Shown here: positions 7,362 to 13,553 of the stretch, piece by piece
How the letters are laid out: each line of letters begins with the position of its first letter
How positions within the stretch are numbered: the first letter of the stretch is position 1
Assembly: GCA_052389755.1 (NCBI GenBank)
Contig: JBQTHP010000154.1
Coordinates: 1-13,553, forward strand
Direction of reading: 5' to 3'
Length of the DNA: 13,553 nt
Origin: JBQTHP01 sp052389755
GTDB lineage: Bacteria; Pseudomonadota; Gammaproteobacteria; Steroidobacterales; Steroidobacteraceae
The notes under the pieces: generated by a model
Databases searched by the model: none
Told to the model about the DNA's origin: nothing
The model's input: the letters and a program-made list of their open reading frames with translations, nothing else
Translations under genes and position numbers: made by a program

Positions 7362-7718
7362 ATGCGCGTTGTCGTGCTCGTGCTCGCGGTCACCCTGACG
7401 AGCTGCGCAACGCTCGATGAGAAACCGCGTGCCGCGGCCTCCGCCGCCGGCTGCGCGCGCGCGGCCGCTGCCGAAGTGCCAACGTCGCAGCAGACCGGCG
7501 ACAAGCGCGCACATTGCCTCGGCGCCGCGCGCATCGCGCAACGTTGCAGTGTCTTTGAAGCCGCGTTGGCCTCGTACACGAAAGAGCTGCGCGATCTGTT
7601 CGGCGACGGTAACGCGGAGCTCGCCGACGTCCGTGCCGGACATGCAGGCATTGGCTGCGCCCGCGAGCACCAGGCGGCAGCCGATCAGGTGCGGTGCTGT
7701 GAGACTCAGGGGTTCTGA
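7362..7718 (+). CDS. Small cysteine-rich lipoprotein of unknown function
   Basis: I do not recognise a family. From the ATG at 7362 the product is 118 residues. It starts with a lipoprotein signal peptide (MRVVVLVLAVTLTSC) whose lipobox LTSC puts the lipidated Cys at residue 15. Residue 16 is Ala, so export to the outer membrane by the Lol pathway is plausible. The mature part holds six more cysteines at 31, 52, 62, 99, 112 and 113, which suggests up to three disulfides in a helical periplasmic domain. Two in-frame ATGs at 7326 and 7329 would add an acidic, proline-containing leader unlike a signal peptide, so 7362 is preferred, although no start has a strong ribosome binding site. It is divergent from the dehydrogenase and 115 bases upstream of the CHAT gene. 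Confidence 0.7.
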   Translation: MRVVVLVLAVTLTSCATLDEKPRAAASAAGCARAAAAEVPTSQQTGDKRAHCLGAARIAQRCSVFEAALASYTKELRDLFGDGNAELADVRAGHAGIGCAREHQAAADQVRCCETQGF

Positions 7719-7756
7719 ACAGCTCCCACGCGCCCCGGTGTCAGCTCGATGCGGGA

Positions 7757-7768
7757 ATTTCTTGCGCG
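7757..7768 (-). repeat. 12-bp intergenic repeat, left copy (inverted to 12004-12015)
   Basis: ATTTCTTGCGCG on the + strand is the exact reverse complement of CGCGCAAGAAAT at 12004-12015. It lies in the 115-base gap between the lipoprotein and the CHAT gene. GCGG precedes both copies when aligned in the same orientation, with two extra bases in this copy. Because the other copy is also intergenic, a shared regulatory or structural role is plausible. Confidence 0.5.
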
Positions 7769-7797
7769 AAAGTGGGAAACTGCGCTACAGAATCCCG

Positions 7798-7814
7798 GCC
7801 GGAGTCTCTCCGGC
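7798..7814 (+). promoter_or_regulatory. Leader hairpin upstream of the CHAT gene
   Basis: GCCGGAG at 7798-7804 and CTCCGGC at 7808-7814 are perfectly complementary 7-base arms around a TCT loop, ending 19 bases before the chosen ATG at 7834. No T-run follows, so it is not a typical intrinsic terminator of the lipoprotein gene. In RNA it would be a very stable stem just upstream of the purine-rich GAAGAAG that may serve as the ribosome binding site. It could affect translation or message stability, or act as a DNA operator. Confidence 0.45.
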
Positions 7815-7833
7815 ATCGAAGAAGAACCGCCAG

Positions 7834-10590
7834 ATGCGTGCCTCGTCAGCCCGCTTCGGAAGTCGGTCCGTCAACCGGTGCGCTGGGAGCGCCTGTGCAG
7901 GATGCGTCGTCCTCCTGGCGGCCGTGCTGGCGGGTATCGCCGGCGCCGCGCCGACGCCGGATTCGCTGCGCGCGCGCCTCGACGCCGTGGTGAAGAGCCT
8001 GCAGGCCAACGACGTGGCCACGGCGCTCGCCAGTCTTCCGCCGCTCATCTCGGACATCTCGGCGTCCGCTGACCGCGCCCTGCTGGCGGAGGCCCTGATT
8101 CAACAGGCATCGGCGCAATTCCGGAGCGCCCAATACCCGAACGCGTTCGCCAGCTATCAACGCTCCCTCGAGGCGAGTCGGGCCGCGGGAAGTCGATCGT
8201 TCGAAGCCCGTTCCATCTGGGGCATGGCGCAGGTCCGCAAGAACCAGGGCAACTACCCGGAGGCCGTGCGGCTCAACTCCGAGGCCCGCGCTGCGTATGT
8301 GGCGATCGAGGACGCGAAGGGTGAGATGCGCACATGGCTGCTCGAAGGGGCGCTGCTCGACCTCACGGGCGAGCACCGCGCGGCCCTGCAGAGTTACCTG
8401 CGCGCCCGCTCGCTGATCAAGGACGGGGAAGCCAACTACGGCCTGGTCCATGGCGAGATGGGGATCAGCCACCAGCGGCTCGGCGAGTTTGAACAGGCGC
8501 GGGCGATGTTCCTGAAGGCGCTCGAGGTGCATCGGAGCACGGGGTACCAGTACGGACAAGCCAACAATCTGTACCAGCTGGGCACCTTGAGTGCCGTGCT
8601 CGGAGACTACGATCGCGCCGTCGCGCTCTGCGAGGAAGCGCTCGCGATCACTCGAACCATCGGCGAGCGACGCGGCGAGGTCTACGTTCTGGGCACGCTC
8701 GCCAATCTGTGGTGGCAGCGCGAAGACGACGTTCGCGCCAGCACCGCCTTTGAGCGACAGCTCGCGCTCGCGCAGCAGCTCGGCATCAGCCAGCCTCAAG
8801 TGACCGCGCTCGATGGGCTCGGCACGATCGCTCTCGCGCGAGGCGATAATGAGCTCGCCCGACAGCGATTCGGTCGAGCGTTGGAGATCGAGCGCGCCAG
8901 CCACGGCGGCGAAGAGGCCGCGCTGCTCGTCGCTCTATCGGGTGTCGAGCTGCGCGATTCAAAGGTCGGGACGGCGCGTGAGATGGCCGGTCGAGCACTC
9001 GAGATGGCTCGTGCGGACGAGGACCCGGAGACTGAGTGGCAGGCGCGCCTCGCTCTGTCTCGCGCCGCGCGCGCCGCGCGCGATCCGCAAGCGGCCCTGA
9101 CCCACCTGCGCGCCGGAGTCGCCGTGGTGAACAGCATTCGCGGACGTGTGCTCACCGATACCGGCAAGGTCGGCTATCTCGACGCACGGCAGGATCTGTT
9201 TCATGAGCTGGCCGGCACTCTGATGCAGGAATCGCGGGCGATGGAGGCGCTGGAGGTGGCGGAGGCAGCCCGCGGCCGCGCTTTCAGCGACCTGCTGGCG
9301 AGCAGAGCACGGCAGAGCGACGGCGGTGATCGTCCCCTCCTCGCGCAGCTTCGCGAGAGTGAGGCGCGGCTGCGCGCGCAGGTCGGCACGAGCACGAGCG
9401 ATACCGAGCTTCATGCCGAGCTGACGCGCACGCGCGCCGCCATGGAAGCGAAAATCGACGCGCAATTGAGCGCGCTGCGCGACGAGCGGCGCGAGCTCGC
9501 GAGCCTGGTGGTTGCCGAGCCCGTGTCGGCCGCGGAGATCCGCGCGACTGCAGCCCGGCTGCGGGCGACGATCATCGAGTATCTCGTCGCACCCGATCGC
9601 CTGTTCATCTGGGTCGTGCAGCCCTCCGGCGGTTTGTTCGCGACGAGCGTGCAGGTCGATCGTGCGCGCCTGCGCGACACGGTGCGCGAGCTGCACCGGC
9701 AGTTCAACGAGCTCGATGCCGCCGCGCTGCGCAATCCGGCGCCTGCGCGCCGGCTGCTGCATCAACTCCATCGCTGGACCGTCGAGCCGGTTGCAGACAG
9801 GCTGCCGCGCGATTCCGGTGCCCTGCTCTTCGTCGTGCCCCACGACGCGCTGCTGATGGTCCCGTTCGCCGCGCTCGAAGACGACAAGGGGCGCACTCTG
9901 CTCGCGACGCACACGATCGCGTCGGCGCCCTCGATCGCTACGCTGCGCTACACGGCCGACAAGAGGCGACGCGCGAATGGGCTCGATGGTGCACGCCTGC
10001 TCGCGCTCGCCGATCCGATCTCGCCGCCGGACGCGGCGATGGAGTCGTTGCCCGGCGCCCGCACGGAAGTCAGAGGGATCAGTCAGCGCTTCGCCGCGGA
10101 CCGTCGCCTCGCGCTGGAGGGCGCCGAGGCCAGCGAGAAGAATGCGAAGCAGTTGAGTGGCGGCCAGACGATCCTGCATTTCGCCGTCCACGGACTGGTG
10201 CGCGACGATCGGCCGTGGGATTCCGCGCTGCTTCTCTCGCCGGGCGGCGGCGAGGATGGGTGGCTGCGGGTGAGCGAGCTCTTCGACTTCGAGCTCGAGG
10301 CCGATCTCGTCGTGCTCAGCGGTTGCTCCACGGGAGCCGGAAAACTCTCGGGCGACGGCATTCTCGGGCTGGGGCGGGCGTTCATCTATGCCGGCACACC
10401 GACCGTGGTGGTGAGCCAGTGGGACGTCAGCGACGTCAGCACGGCCTATCTGATGGAGCGCTTCTACGCGGAGCTGCTGGCGGGACGCCCGAAGGCACGC
10501 GCCTTGCGCGCCGCACAGATTGCCGCGCAGAAGCGTTTTCCGCATCCAGCGCTGTGGGCAGCTTTCGTGCTGGTGGGTGAGGCGCAATGA
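7834..10590 (+). CDS. TPR-CHAT caspase-like peptidase with apparent signal peptide
   Basis: This 918-residue protein begins with an Arg-containing n-region and a hydrophobic stretch at about 21-38 ending AGA, a plausible Sec signal peptide. About eight tetratricopeptide repeats follow at roughly 80-430. A charged helical, possibly coiled-coil segment spans about 500-560. The C-terminal CHAT domain (about 640-918) belongs to the caspase-like clan CD peptidases. The catalytic dyad is visible: His786 in ILHFAVHG and Cys831 in VVLSGCSTGAG, followed by the family block GLGRAFIYAGTPTVVVSQWD. TPR-CHAT proteins use the TPR array to bind partners and the CHAT domain to cleave them. The ATG at 7834 follows GAAGAAG; the frame is open further upstream but runs through the lipoprotein gene. 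Its last bases (ATGA) overlap the sigma factor start. Export is inferred; if the true start were downstream, the protein would be cytoplasmic. Confidence 0.9.
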   Translation: MRASSARFGSRSVNRCAGSACAGCVVLLAAVLAGIAGAAPTPDSLRARLDAVVKSLQANDVATALASLPPLISDISASADRALLAEALIQQASAQFRSAQYPNAFASYQRSLEASRAAGSRSFEARSIWGMAQVRKNQGNYPEAVRLNSEARAAYVAIEDAKGEMRTWLLEGALLDLTGEHRAALQSYLRARSLIKDGEANYGLVHGEMGISHQRLGEFEQARAMFLKALEVHRSTGYQYGQANNLYQLGTLSAVLGDYDRAVALCEEALAITRTIGERRGEVYVLGTLANLWWQREDDVRASTAFERQLALAQQLGISQPQVTALDGLGTIALARGDNELARQRFGRALEIERASHGGEEAALLVALSGVELRDSKVGTAREMAGRALEMARADEDPETEWQARLALSRAARAARDPQAALTHLRAGVAVVNSIRGRVLTDTGKVGYLDARQDLFHELAGTLMQESRAMEALEVAEAARGRAFSDLLASRARQSDGGDRPLLAQLRESEARLRAQVGTSTSDTELHAELTRTRAAMEAKIDAQLSALRDERRELASLVVAEPVSAAEIRATAARLRATIIEYLVAPDRLFIWVVQPSGGLFATSVQVDRARLRDTVRELHRQFNELDAAALRNPAPARRLLHQLHRWTVEPVADRLPRDSGALLFVVPHDALLMVPFAALEDDKGRTLLATHTIASAPSIATLRYTADKRRRANGLDGARLLALADPISPPDAAMESLPGARTEVRGISQRFAADRRLALEGAEASEKNAKQLSGGQTILHFAVHGLVRDDRPWDSALLLSPGGGEDGWLRVSELFDFELEADLVVLSGCSTGAGKLSGDGILGLGRAFIYAGTPTVVVSQWDVSDVSTAYLMERFYAELLAGRPKARALRAAQIAAQKRFPHPALWAAFVLVGEAQ

Positions 10591-11429
10591 CGGACGGCGG
10601 CGCACTTGCCGCAGTGAAGCTGCCGCCGCCGCGCGAGGTGTCCGACCTCGTCAGGCGCGAAGTCCGGTTGCGGTTCGCGCTGGATGCCGCAACATTTGCG
10701 GCCCGTGTCCACGAGCTTGCCCGGTCAGGGCGTGACCATGTCGCGAGGCTGAGTCTCGACGATCTGTATCTGGCGACCGCATGCGTGAACGGCGAGGAGC
10801 GCGCCTGGAGCGAGCTGTCTGCGAGCCACTTCGATTTCATGCGCGACTTTGCGCGGCGATTCGTGCCGGCGCCGGCTGCCCGCGAAGTAGCCGACGAAGT
10901 CATCGCGGATCTGTGGACCCGCGGGAAGCTGCGGCAGTACGAAGGCCGCAGCTCGCTGCGCACGTGGCTTGGCGCCGTGGTCGCGCACGCGGCTTTGAAC
11001 TCACGGCAAGCGATGAACCGGTGGGTGCCGCTCGATCGTGCCCATGGGAGCGATGCCGGGCCGGCTCAGTCCGAGAGCATGGAGCCGGAGCAGGACCAGG
11101 CGGCAACTCTGTTGCGCCAGATGTTGAGCGACGCGATTCGCGCGCTTTCCGCGGAAGACAGACTGCTGCTGCAGCTCTACTACGAGCAGGATCTGACGCT
11201 CGATGGGATCGGTGCCATGCTGGGCGGCTCCACTGCAGCACTCAGCCGGCGCCTGAAGCACGTTCGCGAAGGCTTGCGCGACGCGATCGACGCTCGCTGC
11301 CGGCGCCAGGCAGGCGAGTCTGCCAATGCGCTGCGCGCCGGGCTCGATCTGGGGCGCATCGAGGTCGATCTCGGCAAGCTGCTGGGCAGCGGCCTGTCTA
11401 AGCGGCAGCGACCCACGAAGGAATTGTGA
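10587..11429 (+). CDS. ECF-type RNA polymerase sigma factor with N- and C-terminal extensions
   Basis: This 280-residue sigma-70-family protein has sigma-2 at about residues 58-141, including DLWTRGKLRQYEGRSSLRTW, the core-binding and -10 recognition region. Sigma-4 lies at about 178-232, with the helix-turn-helix in LTLDGIGAMLGGSTAALSRR. It lacks region 3, as expected for an ECF factor. It is roughly 80-100 residues longer than a standard ECF factor, with about 55 residues before sigma-2 and about 48 after sigma-4. The start overlaps the CHAT stop (ATGA), preceded by GGGTGAGG, and the stop overlaps the anti-sigma start by one base (TGATG). Sigma and anti-sigma are therefore likely made in coordinated amounts. 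It is not related closely to the ECF42 factor at 360-1631. The regulon is unknown. Confidence 0.9.
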   Translation: MTDGGALAAVKLPPPREVSDLVRREVRLRFALDAATFAARVHELARSGRDHVARLSLDDLYLATACVNGEERAWSELSASHFDFMRDFARRFVPAPAAREVADEVIADLWTRGKLRQYEGRSSLRTWLGAVVAHAALNSRQAMNRWVPLDRAHGSDAGPAQSESMEPEQDQAATLLRQMLSDAIRALSAEDRLLLQLYYEQDLTLDGIGAMLGGSTAALSRRLKHVREGLRDAIDARCRRQAGESANALRAGLDLGRIEVDLGKLLGSGLSKRQRPTKEL

Positions 11430-11989
11430 TGCAGGAGCAGATTCACGATCCCGGGCTGCTCGCGGCGTTCGCCGAAGGGCGCCTCGATGGTGAGGAGCGG
11501 CAGCGGGTGATCTCGCACGTTGCCGACTGCCTCGAATGCCGTCGGACTCTGGCTGCCCTCGGCGGCGCACTCGCCGACGGCACCTTGTCGCAGCCTTCGC
11601 AAGGCTCGGCCACGAGGCCCTCGCGCTGGTCGCCGCCTCGTGTGTGGCTACCCATCGCAGCTTCGGTGCTGATCGCGAGCTTCGCCTGGTTTCAGTTCGC
11701 TGGCTCTCCGCAGCGCGGTATTGAAAGCGACGCGCCTCGCCTCGGTGAGGACCTCCTGACGAAGCGAAGCGCGGGACGCATCGTGGCCGGCAAGACCTTC
11801 CGCATGACGTCCGGGGAATGGATCGACGCGAGCTTCGATCCTGTGATCGGCATGCCGACCGTCCTCATCCGCGGCACGGCAGAACGCTCGAGCTGGCTGC
11901 AGCGCATTCCCGAGCTCACTCCGTACGCCGGGCTGGGTGATCGGGTGACAGTGGTCTGGCAGGACACCGTCTACCGCTTTGAACCCTGA
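11429..11989 (+). CDS. Transmembrane zinc-finger (zf-HC2-like) anti-sigma factor
   Basis: This 186-residue protein has an N-terminal cytoplasmic anti-sigma domain with the HxxxCxxC zinc motif at His30, Cys34 and Cys37 (HVADCLECRRTL). A Pro/Ser-rich linker follows, then one membrane helix at about 71-91 (VWLPIAASVLIASFAWFQF), and about 95 periplasmic residues. Such proteins hold the cognate ECF sigma factor at the membrane until proteolysis or a conformational change frees it. The periplasmic part has a basic stretch (KRSAGRIVAGK, 112-122) and a small beta-rich tail that I do not recognise. The ATG at 11429 was chosen because AAGGA lies 6 bases upstream; GTG at 11426 is an alternative but too close to that site. 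It directly follows the sigma gene, so pairing is strongly implied. Confidence 0.85.
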   Translation: MQEQIHDPGLLAAFAEGRLDGEERQRVISHVADCLECRRTLAALGGALADGTLSQPSQGSATRPSRWSPPRVWLPIAASVLIASFAWFQFAGSPQRGIESDAPRLGEDLLTKRSAGRIVAGKTFRMTSGEWIDASFDPVIGMPTVLIRGTAERSSWLQRIPELTPYAGLGDRVTVVWQDTVYRFEP

Positions 11990-12003
11990 CCGGCGTAAAC
12001 GCC

Positions 12004-12015
12004 CGCGCAAGAAAT
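12004..12015 (+). repeat. 12-bp intergenic repeat, right copy (inverted to 7757-7768)
   Basis: CGCGCAAGAAAT lies 14 bases after the anti-sigma stop in the 91-base gap before the next gene. It is the exact reverse complement of 7757-7768 in the CHAT leader. The two copies thus bracket the CHAT, sigma and anti-sigma genes in opposite orientations. Confidence 0.5.
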
Positions 12016-12052
12016 CCGCCCGTCGCCTGTCAAAGGGCTGAATAGAGCGGAT

Positions 12053-12067
12053 CCGGGCTGCGCCCGG
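12053..12067 (+). promoter_or_regulatory. Hairpin abutting the ribosome binding site of the next gene
   Basis: CCGGGC at 12053-12058 and GCCCGG at 12062-12067 form a perfect 6-bp stem with a TGC loop. The 3' arm overlaps the start of the Shine-Dalgarno tract GGTGGGGAG (12066-12074) that precedes GTG 12081. No T-run follows, so termination is unlikely; modulation of translation or an RNA-processing barrier between the anti-sigma gene and the next gene is possible. Confidence 0.45.
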
Positions 12068-12080
12068 TGGGGAGTCACCC

Positions 12081-12479
12081 GTGCCATGGGTTTCGATGCA
12101 TCTGCTGCTGCTGGCCTGCACGGTCCTGCCTGTCTCTGCCACCGCGGCCCTGGGCCCTCTCGATGCGATCGAGATCGTCGATTTCTACGCGCGGGGCACC
12201 GCGGTGCTGCCTTCGGGCCAGACCCAGCCGAACGCAGAGATTCGCGCCGGCAAGGTCGTTGCGGGAGCGATCACGCTGCACCTGCGCATGAAGCGCCACG
12301 GCGGTGCGGCTCAGAGCGTCGAGTGGCGCATGTACAGATTCCCCGAAACTCCGAACGCCTTCGATACCGGGGTGCACTCGGTTGCCATCCAGCCTGACGG
12401 TGACGCCATGGCCGGGGCGGCGGCACAAATACAGGTCGGCGCGTACGAGATCAGGGCGATCGCCGACCCGCACACCTGA
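12081..12479 (+). CDS. Small exported protein of unknown function
   Basis: I do not recognise this 132-residue protein. The N terminus has a hydrophobic segment (MHLLLLACTVLPVSATA) that fits a cleavable signal peptide, with cleavage at about residues 22-23. The mature part has alternating hydrophobic residues suggesting a compact beta-rich domain and contains no cysteines. The GTG start at 12081 is supported by GGTGGGGAG ending 6 bases upstream; an internal ATG at 12096 is possible but lacks such a site. It follows the anti-sigma gene after 91 bases and precedes the Ycf48-like gene by 55 bases, all on the same strand. That position makes it a candidate member of the sigma factor's regulon or operon, which is inference. 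Confidence 0.72.
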   Translation: MPWVSMHLLLLACTVLPVSATAALGPLDAIEIVDFYARGTAVLPSGQTQPNAEIRAGKVVAGAITLHLRMKRHGGAAQSVEWRMYRFPETPNAFDTGVHSVAIQPDGDAMAGAAAQIQVGAYEIRAIADPHT

Positions 12480-12534
12480 TCGTCGTGCCGCCGCAGGGGC
12501 CGGCCAACTGAGTTTCGATAAGGAGCGCCACCTC

Positions 12535-13553
12535 ATGATTCCCGCAAGATTCCTGATCTCGATTCTCCTCGTCATCGCGACATGCGAGCTCGCCGTAGCC
12601 CAGGGGGGTGCCGGTACTGCGGGCACCAAGCTGAAAGGCATCTGGGAGCCGGTCAACTATTCCGAGGATCTCGAGCTCATCGATGTGTTCTTCGTCACGC
12701 CCGAGATCGGCTACGTCAGCGGCGCGGCCGGCACGATTCCGAAAACGACCGACGCCGGAACGACCTGGACGCCGCTGCTCGGCGGCGATCCTGAATCGCA
12801 GGAGCGTGAGATCAAGCAGCTCTGGTTCGTGACGCCCACGAGCGGCTGGGCGGCGCAGACCACCAGCTCGCAGACGAATCTCTTTCGCACCACCGACGGC
12901 GAGACCTGGGGAAAGGTCGGCACGATTCCCGAGAACTACGAGGACTTCGCGTTCGCCTCGGAGACCGTGGGCGTCTACGTCGATGACGAGAAGATCTTCC
13001 GCACGCAGGACGCAGGCAGGAGCTGGCGTGAAGTCGGGCAGTGCGCGGCAAAGGCGGAAGTGGGCGGCCTCTCGCGTCAGATCCAGTGCCAATTCTCGAA
13101 GCTGCGCTTCGCATCTCCGTCGGTCGCGTACGCGCTCGGAAGGGCACTCGGCGTGGACGCTGCCGTTCTCATGAAGTCCGCGGACGGCGGAGCGAGCTGG
13201 TCCGTGCTGGCGGTGATCGAGGATGAAAACGGCTGGGAAAGCGGACTTTTCTTCCTCGACGAGAGCACCGGCTATATCGCGATGAAAGACGCAAAGTCCG
13301 CGTTTCGCACGACGGACGGCGGCGCGACCTGGACCGGCATGCCTGCGACCGCGATTCCCCGGCGAATCCTTTTTGCCGATCCGGAAGTCGGCTGGGCCAT
13401 GCGGTACAACAGGCTCACCTACACCACCGACGGCGGGAAGCGCTGGTCGTCGCGCGACATTCCGTTCCCGGCCATGCAGAACGCGTTCAGCCTGCCGCGG
13501 CGCGATCGAGCCTACGCGGTCGGCGAGCACGGCATGATCTATCGCTACAGCGT
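12535..13553 (+). CDS. Ycf48/Hcf136-like exported beta-propeller (Asp-box repeats), 3' end cut
   Basis: At least 339 codons are present and the frame is open at the window end. A signal peptide is clear (MIPARFLISILLVIATCELAVA, cleaved before QGG). The mature protein carries repeated Asp-box/BNR motifs: TTDAGTTW, TTDGETW, TQDAGRSW, SADGGASW, TTDGGATW and TTDGGKRW, alternating with segments such as TPEIGYVSG and DPEVGWAM. This is the pattern of Ycf48-like sialidase-fold propellers. In plants and cyanobacteria Ycf48 assists photosystem II assembly, but non-photosynthetic bacteria have many secreted homologues of unknown role, so no photosynthetic function is implied. The closing GEHGMIYRY block resembles the end of the last blade, so only a few residues are probably missing. 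The ATG at 12535 follows AAGGAG at 12520-12525. Confidence 0.88.
   Translation, partial: MIPARFLISILLVIATCELAVAQGGAGTAGTKLKGIWEPVNYSEDLELIDVFFVTPEIGYVSGAAGTIPKTTDAGTTWTPLLGGDPESQEREIKQLWFVTPTSGWAAQTTSSQTNLFRTTDGETWGKVGTIPENYEDFAFASETVGVYVDDEKIFRTQDAGRSWREVGQCAAKAEVGGLSRQIQCQFSKLRFASPSVAYALGRALGVDAAVLMKSADGGASWSVLAVIEDENGWESGLFFLDESTGYIAMKDAKSAFRTTDGGATWTGMPATAIPRRILFADPEVGWAMRYNRLTYTTDGGKRWSSRDIPFPAMQNAFSLPRRDRAYAVGEHGMIYRYS

Noticed and set aside
7762..7793. Sigma-70 promoter TTGCGC-N18-TACAGA before the CHAT gene
   Set aside because: Only about half the -10 positions match and the -35 hexamer lies inside the 12-bp repeat; too weak to list.
7775..7806. ECF-type GGAAAC ... GTC pair before the CHAT gene
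   Set aside because: The spacing is 23 bases, well beyond the usual 16-17 for this promoter type.
7834..10590. CHAT protein as part of a type III-E CRISPR (Craspase) system
   Set aside because: No gRAMP effector, Csx30/Csx31, Cas1 or repeat array is present in the window, and this CHAT protein has an apparent signal peptide. Only the analogy is kept.
7846..10605. Long open frames on the minus strand opposite the CHAT gene (352 and 548 codons)
   Set aside because: They mirror the coding frame of a clear TPR-CHAT protein, are Arg/His/Gln-rich with no recognisable domains, and lack start signals. This is a normal effect of high GC.
11992..12003. GGCGT-AA-ACGCC after the anti-sigma stop as a terminator
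   Set aside because: The stem is very short and followed by GC-rich DNA without a T-run.
12451..13530. Minus-strand 359-codon open frame opposite the Ycf48-like gene
   Set aside because: The plus strand has a signal peptide, six Asp-box motifs and a good ribosome binding site; the antisense frame has none of these.

Overview
This is a GC-rich, densely packed bacterial window with overlapping genes, short gaps and no RNA genes, CRISPR or insertion sequences. Gene style and content (ECF sigma factor with DGPF/YCII partner, TPR-CHAT protein, DHA2 exporter, Ycf48-like secreted protein) suggest a proteobacterium, perhaps a soil gammaproteobacterium. That placement is an impression, not a proof. 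No gap between genes exceeds about 115 bases.

Region A (1-3896, + strand) holds a DGPF/YCII protein overlapping an ECF42-type sigma factor, then a 14-helix DHA2 exporter and a DUF899 thioredoxin-like protein that overlap by one base. A sequence resembling the promoter reported for ECF42 sigma factors (TGTCGG, 18 bases, CGTC) lies just before the exporter ATG. The exporter has no visible ribosome binding site, so its mRNA may be leaderless and made by the sigma factor encoded just upstream.

Region B (7311 down to 3907, - strand) looks like one four-gene operon: zinc alcohol dehydrogenase, CapA-family protein, exported YbhB/PEBP protein and a tyrosine phosphatase. Gaps are 16 and 15 bases and the last junction is a one-base overlap. 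It converges on DUF899 with a 10-base gap.

Region C (7312-13553, + strand) starts with a small cysteine-rich lipoprotein, divergent from the dehydrogenase across a 50-base gap that contains a 7-bp inverted repeat. Next comes the most interesting unit: a 918-residue TPR-CHAT caspase-like peptidase with an apparent signal peptide, an ECF-type sigma factor with N- and C-terminal extensions, and a one-pass zinc-finger anti-sigma factor. The three genes overlap (ATGA and TGATG), so they are probably translated together. The suggested model is that the CHAT protein is exported and cleaves the periplasmic part of the anti-sigma factor to release the sigma factor. This is inference; no target promoter was identified.

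The three-gene unit is flanked by inverted copies of the 12-mer CGCGCAAGAAAT, one in the CHAT leader and one after the anti-sigma gene. Tight three-base-loop hairpins precede both the CHAT gene and the next gene. Downstream are an unrecognised small exported protein and a Ycf48-like exported beta-propeller cut by the window end, both plausible outputs of the sigma factor.
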